Shown: piece after piece, positions 35,001 to 38,925 of the stretch
Layout: every line of letters begins with the position of its first letter
How positions within the stretch are numbered: the stretch's first letter is position 1
Source of the DNA: Durusdinium trenchii
Lineage: Eukaryota > Sar > Dinophyceae > Suessiales > Symbiodiniaceae
Reading direction: 5' to 3'
DNA: 64,000 nucleotides
NCBI GenBank assembly: GCA_963970005.1
Contig: CAXAMN010021396.1
Span: 62,001 to 126,000, forward strand
The notes under the pieces: model-generated
Databases searched by the model: none
What the model saw: the letters and a program-made list of their open reading frames with translations, nothing else
Told to the model about the DNA's origin: nothing
Made by a program: the position numbers and the translations under genes

Positions 35001-35059
35001 TGCGAGTGTATCGGCTCATTATGAGTGGACTGGTGGAAGACAAGATGTTCCGCCTGCAG
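4933..35059 (+). CDS. ERCC6L: SNF2-family DNA-dependent ATPase/translocase, ERCC6L (PICH)-like, 26 exons in 30 kb (gene span)
   Basis: Whole-gene entry; exons are listed separately. Joining 26 short exons (mean about 61 nt) gives one frame of about 532 codons holding all SNF2 helicase motifs in order: YGYQRDGVAWM (Q/I region), DEMGLGKT (Walker A), LLMPVTLLDQW (Ia), CLVTS, VICDEAHR (DEAH box), LLTGTPVQN (III), LWALMDF, LLRRTK, LCNHPLLL, GHRTLVFSQS (IV), LRIDGLT, LTTAVGGVGLNLTAADRV (V), VDRAYRIGQTKE (VI), VRVYRLI. The stretch from PI to LRR is 36 residues by my splice choice, the same as I recall for ERCC6L, and the DPAWNPATDAQ and SPDVD elements also favour ERCC6L/PICH over other SNF2 groups. 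Known role of that family: ATP-driven translocation on DNA, with PICH acting on anaphase ultrafine bridges. The N-terminus (probably the coiled-coil exons at 3.1 and 3.7 kb) and the C-terminal tail are not resolved. Introns host a Ty1/copia element and an ARH3-like relic. No promoter recognised. Confidence 0.88.
5322..5362 (+). CDS. ERCC6L: SNF2 exon 2 (Walker A)
   Basis: Acceptor TCGCAG|GA. Encodes GVLADEMGLGKTIQ, the ATP-binding motif I. 41 nt, ends phase 0, GC donor (gccttgac). Confidence 0.93.
5503..5582 (+). CDS. ERCC6L: SNF2 exon 3 (motif Ia)
   Basis: Acceptor TTCGGCAG|GT. Encodes VCALLNGARKAGKTH then ALLLMPVTLLDQ. Ends phase 2 (CA) with a GC donor (gctcctcgg); the missing G of the Gln codon is supplied by the next exon. 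Confidence 0.9.
6202..6243 (+). CDS. ERCC6L: SNF2 exon 4
   Basis: Acceptor CTTGCAG|GT. Completes the Gln codon and reads WSREARSWCPGWP, matching the family pattern W..E...W.PG after motif Ia. Ends phase 2 with a GT donor (gtgcgcc). Confidence 0.85.
6983..7050 (+). CDS. ERCC6L: SNF2 exon 5
   Basis: Acceptor CGATCAG|GT. Reads YIYYGTVAQRAKALRGIRR then PMG; the YYG...R..L pattern is typical before motif Ib. 68 nt, ends phase 1, GT donor (gtgtcac). Confidence 0.87.
7051..9225 (+). other. Intron 5 of the SNF2 gene
   Basis: 2.2 kb between exons that join perfectly in phase. It holds a (TA)n tract (7617-7633), a shorter one near 8829, and an intronic dispersed repeat just before the acceptor (9164-9221). 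Short GC-rich acidic/proline-rich open stretches at about 8100, 8548-8640 (with KRRKLDDDD) and 8965-9024 look exon-like but are not needed for the frame. Confidence 0.6.
7617..7633. repeat. (TA)n microsatellite
   Basis: 17 bp perfect TA repeat inside intron 5. Confidence 0.95.
9226..9328 (+). CDS. ERCC6L: SNF2 exon 6 (motif Ib, DEAH box)
   Basis: Acceptor GGCCCAG|GG. Completes Gly, reads CLVTSLLSENGAFG, then RRRPWDLVICDEAH. Ends phase 2 at CACAG with a GA donor (gagccacc). The Walker B/DEAH motif is intact. Confidence 0.92.
9628..9727 (+). CDS. ERCC6L: SNF2 exon 7 (motif III)
   Basis: Acceptor GGCGGAG|G. Reads MKNMSSLLAKSLRGLKSRC then RILLTGTPVQNALQ. Ends phase 0 with a GA donor (gaggggg). 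Confidence 0.93.
10282..10337 (+). CDS. ERCC6L: SNF2 exon 8
   Basis: Acceptor GTGCAG|GA. Reads DLWALMDFAQPGLLGNHA, the family LW.L.DF..PG.LG segment. Ends phase 2 (AC) with a GC donor (gcgactgg). Confidence 0.92.
11124..11178 (+). CDS. ERCC6L: SNF2 exon 9
   Basis: Acceptor CACCGAG|G. Reads FVKTFSDPIDRGSVRGAK. Ends phase 0 with a GA donor (gagcggt); that donor makes the PI-to-LRR spacing 36 residues, the value I recall for ERCC6L. Confidence 0.85.
11506..11550 (+). CDS. ERCC6L: SNF2 exon 10
   Basis: Acceptor GGCCAG|GT. Reads VWAVELKKHLAEQLR, 15 codons, phase 0 to 0, GT donor (gtgaggg). Confidence 0.85.
11743..11763. repeat. (TA)n microsatellite
   Basis: 21 bp TA repeat about 30 bp upstream of the exon 11 acceptor. 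Confidence 0.95.
11793..11852 (+). CDS. ERCC6L: SNF2 exon 11 (LRR.K motif)
   Basis: Acceptor GCGCAG|GC. Reads ALIAPHLLRRTKTSTGIMGD. The 3' end is a choice between a GA donor at 11850 and a GC donor at 11853; both keep phase 0. Confidence 0.85.
12838..12872 (+). CDS. ERCC6L: SNF2 exon 12
   Basis: Acceptor CCTGCAG|GT. Reads VKLDAVFVPLN, matching the strand before the L...Q...Y motif. The end is provisional (GT donor at 12873, phase 2). An exon with the usual LP.K residues was not found and may be missing. Confidence 0.65.
13260..13299 (+). CDS. ERCC6L: SNF2 exon 13
   Basis: Acceptor TATCCCAG|T, an exception to the AG|G rule. Reads EEQAAMYKKAVRR (family Q...Y motif). Ends phase 0 with a GT donor (gtccgtg). 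Confidence 0.8.
13418..13483 (+). CDS. ERCC6L: SNF2 exon 14
   Basis: Acceptor AGCGAG|GT. Reads VVREACNKSKLGIEADGDAV then MG, 22 codons, phase 0 to 0, GT donor (gtgtttg). A variable linker before the CNHP motif. Confidence 0.75.
14004..14063 (+). CDS. ERCC6L: SNF2 exon 15 (CNHP motif)
   Basis: Acceptor TCACAG|GT. Reads VFRAIGLLKRLCNHPLLLLS, the conserved L.LCNHP segment. The donor is uncertain: GC at 14064 gives phase 0 and joins the next exon; the open frame continues about 10 more codons. Confidence 0.87.
15143..15288 (+). CDS. Possible exon of unknown protein
   Basis: Open plus-strand stretch containing DLFDLLDLTRFTQPIVRQIP and VKDWAELLKEAQWHL, ending at TGA. Composition is protein-like and an AG|G acceptor (cctag|ggc) precedes it, but it is not needed to keep the SNF2 frame and no family is recognised. 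Could be a skipped exon or a gene relic. Confidence 0.3.
15665..15754. repeat. Perfect 29-bp inverted repeat with 32-nt loop
   Basis: Left arm 15665-15693 (ccctaggaatccaag...) and right arm 15726-15754 are exact reverse complements. The arms are separated by 32 nt. It lies inside an SNF2 intron, so the transcript could fold into a long hairpin. Confidence 0.9.
16908..17003 (+). CDS. ERCC6L: SNF2 exon 16 (acidic/serine-rich insert)
   Basis: Acceptor CTCCAG|GC. Reads ASAGLSEPSEVEPADRGVSP and ends SSQ; 96 nt, phase 0 to 0, GT donor (gtgcgcc). It lies where ERCC6L has a low-complexity acidic linker between the CNHP motif and motif IV. No motif of its own. Confidence 0.65.
17004..18467 (+). other. 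Intron 16 upstream of the copia insertion
   Basis: No coding support. A 30-bp direct repeat (gcatgaagactttgtttggt versus gcatgatgacattgtttggt) occurs near 18275 and 18338. GC-rich segment at 18060-18160. Confidence 0.5.
18468..18751 (+). repeat. 5' LTR of the copia element
   Basis: Matches 26770-27053 at 283 of 284 positions without indels. It does not begin with the usual TG or end cleanly in CA at the limits of identity; the ends could be shifted by a few bases. Confidence 0.9.
18755..18766 (+). promoter_or_regulatory. Primer-binding site (initiator tRNA-Met type)
   Basis: tggtagcggagc lies 3 bp after the 5' LTR. It resembles the copia primer-binding sites complementary to the 3' end of initiator tRNA-Met (TGGTA...GAGC). 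It marks where minus-strand synthesis starts. Confidence 0.75.
19038..19691 (+). CDS. Copia gag, N-terminal part
   Basis: Open frame with HWDGDFSSWPDYVRKVRLAY, PELVSQLSGRAWIVTQEID, LLTQPGGARYLITFLEERL and ATWCHQVREAYRKLQRALRR, the capsid-like layout of copia Gag, followed by an acidic/serine tail ending in SSSEDED and a TGA at 19689. No ATG is obvious near the start of the frame. Downstream Gag homology (FSTLWDDLDLGLPEVL...) continues in the +1 frame from about 19690, so gag is broken or needs a frameshift here. Role: packaging of element RNA into particles. Confidence 0.75.
   Translation, partial: RPAEKDKDTSLRCHWDGDFSSWPDYVRKVRLAYEKTRKRRRPQLGPELVSQLSGRAWIVTQEIDHRLLTQPGGARYLITFLEERLARVPIPDAGSQAENLLLRLRRTPGTSMATWCHQVREAYRKLQRALRRARGDQPDPKDDGAAPSHASSRARSGPEPAAEDDSEEEQDQDEEPGRPPSRPASSPKSRGKGKTKDHASPSRGSRGSGGSSSEDED
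19680..22200 (+). CDS. Copia gag C-terminal part, zinc knuckle and aspartic protease
   Basis: Continues Gag in the +1 frame relative to the upstream part; the frame is open from 19432 but earlier residues look like a shadow. Seen: LPEVLPTELIGWIMLRKSAL (capsid C-terminal type), a Lys/Gly-rich segment, CCHC knuckle CFICGAKDHDFRSCPK (about 20542) and the protease active site GVLDTGATETVCG (about 20752). The 21.2-22.2 kb stretch is linker: from about 21560 to 21830 the better protein-like reading is in another frame (SQAAAAKAKAKAKIEEPSKS), then EIPDDEEEYVPSP returns in this frame. The frame stops at 22198. These switches suggest indels. Confidence 0.75.
22170..23140 (+). CDS. SAM-methyltransferase-like segment between protease and integrase
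   Basis: In one frame up to about 22690: DVLELCCGPESLLIQAVHAA, which resembles a SAM-binding motif I. It then continues +1 in the pol frame: RPRWIWASFPCGPTSAVQAL, resembling the PC-containing motif IV of cytosine methyltransferases, and GGEIAWEWPKSNKAW, perhaps the motif VI region. Known: cytosine methyltransferases have been reported captured by retrotransposons including dinoflagellate ones (recalled, not checked). Here the canonical PPCQ and ENV residues are altered, so catalytic activity is doubtful. The frame change at about 22690-22700 splits the domain in this copy. Confidence 0.5.
22696..26877 (+). CDS. Copia Pol: integrase, reverse transcriptase, RNase H
   Basis: Uninterrupted 1392-codon frame. 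Integrase: HHCC zinc region (residues 204-240, HRLCGHPNN ... KCPEC), catalytic D267 (LQMDGFYF), D333 (RCDAEGAF), E369 (GLVERG). Reverse transcriptase: KAKARIVILGF, LKADVKAAFLQGSE, and SHVDDFIVTG as the YxDD box. RNase H: GWSDAAVANRPDLSSTGAY, RSSLSAELQAL, LVIDAKSAF, LADGLTK. Integrase before RT gives the Ty1/copia class. The last 35 codons run into the 3' LTR and stop at the TGA of 26872-26874 in the translation given. All catalytic residues appear present, so this part could be functional. Start codon arbitrary: the frame probably continues a polyprotein. Confidence 0.93.
26770..27053 (+). repeat. 3' LTR of the copia element
   Basis: One mismatch to the 5' LTR. The pol reading frame overlaps its first 105 bp. 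Sequence after 27053 diverges from that after the 5' LTR. Confidence 0.9.
27146..27238 (+). CDS. ERCC6L: SNF2 exon 17
   Basis: Acceptor CACCAG|GC, just 3' of the copia element. Reads AVPSGDESGEAAPSPDVDEM then LKTLPLGPDAD; 31 codons, phase 0 to 0, GT donor (gtccgatg; an alternative GT donor lies 12 bp on). The SPDVD element matches ERCC6L before motif IV as I remember it. Confidence 0.75.
27239..29231 (+). other. Intron 17 of the SNF2 gene
   Basis: About 2 kb. Only short open stretches (for example 28688-28936) without motifs or splice-supported exons. Confidence 0.5.
29232..29286 (+). CDS. ERCC6L: SNF2 exon 18
   Basis: Acceptor CTTGCAG|CA. Reads QSAKLRCLSKLLPDLAAK, the S.KL..L..LL..L helix that precedes motif IV. 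Ends phase 1 with a GC donor (gcgtgtg); the split Gly codon is completed by the next exon 2.7 kb away. Confidence 0.9.
29663..30654 (+). pseudogene. ADP-ribosylglycohydrolase, ARH3-like, frame-broken
   Basis: Pieces of one domain occur in correct order but in changing frames: GAMVGAVIGDCLGARFEA from about 29681, YTDDTEMASSVAEVLREGG (29829 on), VVDEHELCKRFHEKFSK with GSGYGKG, SSHGNGA (about 30073), RATHTHEDAVQGAQLFALAV (30141 on), then AFGNGVKAEETTLAALAVF and SLGGDTDTAASMAGALAG, ending with IPPEWKKVCEG. TDDT and GGDTDT are the magnesium-binding signatures of the family; the GNG and SLGGDTDT context is closest to ARH3, which removes ADP-ribose from serine and cleaves poly(ADP-ribose). At least three frame changes occur, one at a run of five G near 29880. 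It is intronless, in the same orientation as the host, inside an SNF2 intron: most simply a decayed processed copy. Assembly indels or small introns are alternatives. Confidence 0.75.
30651..31558 (+). pseudogene. Coding-like segment, possibly WWE then PARP-like
   Basis: Two open stretches. The first (30651-31127) has FHIQADLVNTCWVAVDAKGD and HRFEVGEDRIADFSQQGH, faintly WWE-like. The second (31169-31558, another frame) has YAESQFLRMYQQT, RVTKVEIVCGEYVRRAFWDH and ends VVVSNEKHVYSKFIVHFEHG, which resembles the N-terminal and last strands of a PARP catalytic domain; the central HGT and NAD-binding core is not seen. If right, ADP-ribose writer and eraser domains lie side by side as remnants of one locus or transcript. 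The assignment is by eye only. Confidence 0.3.
31959..31987 (+). CDS. ERCC6L: SNF2 exon 19 (motif IV)
   Basis: Acceptor GGACAG|GG. Completes Gly and reads HRTLVFSQS, helicase motif IV. 29 nt, ends phase 0, GT donor (gtccggg). Confidence 0.92.
32476..32521 (+). CDS. ERCC6L: SNF2 exon 20
   Basis: Acceptor GGCGGAG|GT. Reads VKMLDLVQICCLKPN plus the first base of Gly; GC donor (gcttcct). Confidence 0.85.
32971..33026 (+). CDS. ERCC6L: SNF2 exon 21 (LRIDG motif)
   Basis: Acceptor GCCCGAG|GC. Completes Gly and reads LRCLRIDGLTEAQARAEK. Ends phase 0, GC donor (gcccgga). Confidence 0.92.
33304..33338 (+). CDS. ERCC6L: SNF2 exon 22
   Basis: Acceptor AACACAG|GT. Reads VAKFNNQPERF plus CA of Gln; GC donor (gccccac). 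The FN residues fit the family R...V..FN pattern. Confidence 0.92.
33491..33527. repeat. Copy of a dispersed repeat also at 49030
   Basis: cacaaaggggtggtgttt followed by gttccctaagtgagtgg matches the left part of the 49031-49104 element with few changes. It lies in an SNF2 intron. Confidence 0.65.
33629..33707 (+). CDS. ERCC6L: SNF2 exon 23 (motif V)
   Basis: Acceptor ATCCGAG|G. Completes Gln and reads CMLLTTAVGGVGLNLTAADR then VVLVDP. Ends phase 0, GC donor (gcccctc). Confidence 0.95.
34257..34283 (+). CDS. ERCC6L: SNF2 exon 24 (27-nt microexon)
   Basis: Acceptor CTTGCAG|GC. Reads AWNPATDAQ, the invariant WNPA.D.Q element. GC donor (gcagggc). Confidence 0.95.
34517..34555 (+). CDS. ERCC6L: SNF2 exon 25 (motif VI)
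   Basis: Acceptor TTATCAG|GC. Reads AVDRAYRIGQTKE with the arginine finger residues of motif VI. GC donor (gccttct). Confidence 0.95.
35000..35059 (+). CDS. ERCC6L: SNF2 exon 26
   Basis: Acceptor GCGCTAG|GT. Reads VRVYRLIMSGLVEDKMFRLQ, the post-motif-VI segment. A GT donor follows (gttgggg), but the frame stays open to 35308, so read-through is possible. Confidence 0.9.
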
Positions 35060-35849
35060 GTTGGGGCGCCCGAAGAGGTCTGCCAAAGAGCTTTGATACG
35101 CGACATCATGCAGAAGCTTGATTTTGTCTCAACAAGCGTGAATAGGTTTTACAATCCCAGTGGGGGGGATTTTAACCAAGAGTCTGCAGTACCGTGGAAA
35201 TCAGTCCTGAAAATTACGGTGCCCCAAAAGCCTTTGGAGCTTTGGAGGTTAGAATATGTCGGAAAGAAACGATCCTGTTGGTGCTTCACAGGGGCGACCA
35301 TACTGTAGGGCACCAAATCTAGAATTCTGGTGCAACACCCAGGTCTTCAAGCTGAGAATCAGGTGCTTAGTGAGAATCAGGGAATGACCCTCTAAATACT
35401 TTCTCAGATACCTAAAGACATTCCTTGCGCACCAGGTCTTCAAGTCCACTCCAGAACGTGGACACCGAGTCCGCTGTGTGTGTGTTTCGAGGTCTTCAAG
35501 ATGGGTCTCACGAGAACGGCGCTGGAAGCCGATCAGCAACACCGCTACTTCACGGCCCGGCCCTGGCCTGTTTAACAGCCCAACCTGGGTTTTACAGTGT
35601 GGTTGTCCGTTCTCGGCGGATCTGGGATTTTGGGGTGGAAGCACTTGAGGTTTAAGGGGTGATGCACAGTTAGTGTATTGGAAAACACCTTTGTAGTGGT
35701 CCCAAAAGGAAACAGATTTGATGTATCCAACCGTATCCAATACATTTTTGGAGGACATTTGCTTTTTGAGCCTTTTTGGGGGCTCACGAAAGGTTTGTGA
35801 TCAAACATGATGTCTCTTGGGGAAGGGTTTTCGACTTTGCTTAAACCAG

Positions 35850-35915
35850 GTGCTACGAAGGAAGGTAGTTGGAGATGACGTTCCCGCGAAGAAGGCCTGT
35901 AAGGCAGCCACCGTG
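35850..35915 (+). CDS. Candidate SNF2 3' exon
   Basis: Acceptor AACCAG|GT, reads VLRRKVVGDDVPAKKACKAA then TV, 22 codons, and ends at a consensus GTGAGC donor. Phase 0 joins exon 26 as RLQ-VLRRK. No family motif. Confidence 0.45.
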
Positions 35916-36405
35916 GTGAGCAAATGCACTTCTTGGTTCGCGCCGGGTGGTGCTGATACCCTTCCACCATTTTTTGCTAGAAAGGTGTGGAAGAGATCTA
36001 AGCCACGGGACTCTGAGGCGTGGACCTGGAATCTGGTCTTCCCCGGTGCAAACCTCACTTCTGGTCTTCCCTGGTTGACCATGTACTCTGCATGTCATAC
36101 TAAGTCATCGCTTCGCCATTCCTGGCCCACCCGATCCTGCTTGGCTCAAGCTTCGAGTTTTGAAGAGCCATCTGCGCGCGGCGCCCCGAACCCCTTCCTC
36201 GTGGGGGGGCGCCTGAAGAAATAGCGCGCGGGTCGGTTCGGCTTTGGGGGCCTCTCGGGCCGTGTGCTGGGTGAACGATGCGGTGCCTCGGTGTGCGATG
36301 AAGGCGTTTGTGCGGTTGGGTGAGGGGTTGGGTGAGTAGAAGGAACCTAGGGCCTAGGGCCGCCTAGGGTATGTTCAACATGTCTGTAACTTATGATCCT
36401 TTCAG

Positions 36406-36489
36406 AGCGTCTCTGAGGAAAAGGAAGCACAAATTGCTGACGCTTTTGCGGGCTACAGACCACCTGAAACTCTACTTGGACATGAATGA
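36406..36489 (+). CDS. Candidate terminal exon with stop
   Basis: Acceptor CTTTCAG|AG. Reads SVSEEKEAQIADAFAGYRPP then ETLLGHE and TGA. Would close the SNF2 gene; link inferred from phase and position only. Confidence 0.35.
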   Translation, partial: SVSEEKEAQIADAFAGYRPPETLLGHE

Positions 36490-37356
36490 CCTGACTCTTT
36501 GACTCCGTAGAGGAACTCTAAGATGATTTGGCCAACTTGAAAGTCCAAGCTTTTTGGGGGTCGCCCCTTTATTTCGTGCTCCACCTGCCGGTGGTGCCAG
36601 TTGTGCCAGACGCCACGCGAAGCTCACGCGTGGTGTGCCGAGGTTTGGGAAGCTGTTGGCGGCTGTGACACAGAACAGTCCAGCAAATGAGCCTTACATC
36701 TCCTACAAGGCCTCCCATCACATCCGATCGCCGTGGACCGCGGATATAGCTCTCGGAGATCTGTTTGATCAGGCCTCTCAGGTTCTGGAATGACCTCTAT
36801 TCTTTTTTAAAACCACCAACCAGGCCCTAAACCCTGTCAAAAAGAAGGAGTTATAGACCAGGGGTTCTACTGTAGGACCGCTCTACTACTACAGACAGCT
36901 GCTGTCACAAGGGGCAGGAGATGAAAACATCGATGCTGGGTGGTGGTTTCCAAATATCTTCATGTTCCACCTGTACTTGGGCATGATTTATCCCACTGAC
37001 TCATATTTTTCAAGTGAGTTGAAAGACACGGGCGAGCGATGCAGGGGCGACCCTGATCAGTGATACCCAAGCTCTGCTTGGACTGTCTGTTTGGATGGTG
37101 CTAACATTTGCCATCTAAATGTGACGTGGGTTTGCCTCAAGCAGTCGGACACGTGGGGTTCAGTCGTACACGAGGGGTTCAGGATTACAAAGACTTCCAC
37201 ACTTGATCCTACAACGGTACATGGGGAGCTGGATTTTTGAGATTTGCCCGGGAATTCGCGTCCCCCACTTCACACCCAGGTCTGCATTCATGTTGGATGT
37301 TGAACGTGTCGGACGTTGCAGCTGCCACTTCCTGTATATATATATAGATTATATTT
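36490..37356. other. Non-coding DNA before the LINE insertion
   Basis: No supported gene. A (TA)n tract (37335-37346) lies close to the insertion point. Confidence 0.5.
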
Positions 37357-37372
37357 AATGTGATACATATAT
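37357..37372 (+). repeat. 5' target-site duplication of the LINE
   Basis: aatgtgatacatatat, followed by more TA repeat up to the element. Matches aatgtgatatatat at 44216 with one difference. Confidence 0.75.
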
Positions 37373-37379
37373 ATATATA

Positions 37380-37388
37380 TGGCTCAAG
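37380..37388 (+). other. Relict dinoflagellate spliced leader (3' end)
   Basis: tggctcaag is identical to the last nine bases of the dinoflagellate spliced leader (ending ...TTTTGGCTCAAG) and lies exactly at the junction between the flanking TA/target duplication and the element. The first base could equally belong to the TA tract. Confidence 0.7.
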
Positions 37389-37514
37389 GCTCGAGCTGTT
37401 TCCTGCTCAAGCCCGGCCCATCTTTGAAGATCAACGGCACTGGATCTTCTCCCACACTACGCGAGACCGAGCCCTACTTCCTTGGTGTCCTCTTCGGTGT
37501 CTGGCACGGATCTC

Positions 37515-38311
37515 ATGGCTTGGAAGGGCTGCCGAGCCTACCAATGCTGCAAGACAGCGGAGTGCCACAACTGGATTTGGGAAGATCGCATACAGCCTCA
37601 CTATGTCTGCCGGATGTGCTCCACTCCTTGGACTATGCCATCTCAAGGCTATGCTCAGGGCACCAACAGACGGAGGCCATCATGGCAAACCACACGACGT
37701 GTTTCTCCACCTCCAGGACTTCCGGCCAGCAAGCCGCCACGACAGGCAAGACTCCAGAAGTCTGCGGCTGACATCTTGGCCCCAGCCTGGTCGACTCTAG
37801 ACGAGGACATGAAGGCCAAGTTGAACCGACTCCAGTGAAAGAACTGGTCGAGCGCCTGACCAAGCCACAGCCGGAGACTGAGAAGGACATGGCATCGCGC
37901 CTCAAGCAGCAAGTGACCACCTTACGGGACATCTCGATCAAGAAGCAGACCCTTCAACACAAGATTGACAACACCAAGAAACTCTACCAAGAGTTGCTTG
38001 ACGAGATGAAGGCCTTGCAGACCCGGCTAGAGCAGGAACAGGCCACTCTCACCACTGTCAGTACAGCTTACCTGACAAAGGTCAGCTCCTCTAAAGGCGC
38101 TCAAGCCTTGCAGCCTCTTGACACGGAGATGGCTGATTCAATGCCTGAGGCCGTAGCCGGTTTCATTACGACCCTCGGCGTGAACCTCACACAGGCACAA
38201 AAGGAGCAATTGAGCCTCATGCTGAAACGTCCACCAGCTGAGGATGAAGCTTTGGATGAAGAAGCAAAACGACGCAAGACAGCTTTGGCTTCCAACGGAT
38301 CGAGCGGGTAA
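37515..38311 (+). CDS. LINE ORF1: cysteine-rich module plus coiled coil
   Basis: Starts at ATG 37515 (MAWKGCRAYQCCKTAECHNW), with a Cys cluster closing at VCRMCSTPW: probably a zinc-binding module. A Pro/Arg-rich linker leads to ADILAPAWSTLDEDMKAKLN. The frame stops at 37836, but the -1 frame continues at once with KELVERLTKPQPETEKDMAS and a long heptad-type helix (KKLYQELLDEMKALQTRLEQ), ending at 38311. ORF1 proteins of LINEs are RNA-binding chaperones with coiled coils; this architecture fits that role. About 265 residues if the two parts are one protein. The shift is either decay or frameshifting. Confidence 0.7.
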
Positions 38312-38314
38312 CAG

Positions 38315-38925
38315 CACTAATGAGAGGCCTCCGTCTCAGGCCTCTGACTCCTCTTGGGGCTTGCAGTCATGTCTTGATGCACATGACATGGGGCACTTTC
38401 AACCATCTTGCAGGGGTAATGCATCTATGGTTGACCTCTTCAATCTTTCAGGCTCAAGCACGGGCCTCTCTTCATCCACGGTGGCCTATGGACCGCAACG
38501 TCGCACCCTGACGAAGCTCAAGGTGTTGGGGGGGGCGTCAACCGCCTTTTTGGATCAGCCAGGCCAGCCAACTGAGGCACCGGGTTCTTCTACCTCAGAA
38601 CAGCTCCCTCGGGAGACTGTTAGATTCGGGACCTCAGCTGTGCGGGCCTTGGCCTCCATCCTCAACATGGAGGATGGCGACGATGTTTTGACGTTTGAAC
38701 AACGTGCTCTTTTTGACCTTTGCAGCAAAGACATGATCCGCACTTGCCTGCACTATGGGCGGCACCCCACTCCTCATGGGGGTCAACAGCTCCTCATGGA
38801 CCTTCGCCGCATGCAAAACCTGGTACAAAAGCACCTCAGTGTTCATGGTGATGCTGAGCACAGTGTCTACAATATCTACATCATCTCCCAATGCTTGACC
38901 ACCATCCTGGAGAATCCAGGAACCT
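38315..38925 (+). CDS. LINE ORF2, N-terminal region
   Basis: Frame after the ORF1 stop reads Ser/Gln-rich sequence, then TVRFGTSAVRALASILNMED, DLCSKDMIRTCLHYGRHPTP and a helix leading to TTILENPG. LENPG is the start of the USP Cys box, but the next residues of the box are in the -1 frame. True start codon not determined. Confidence 0.6.
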
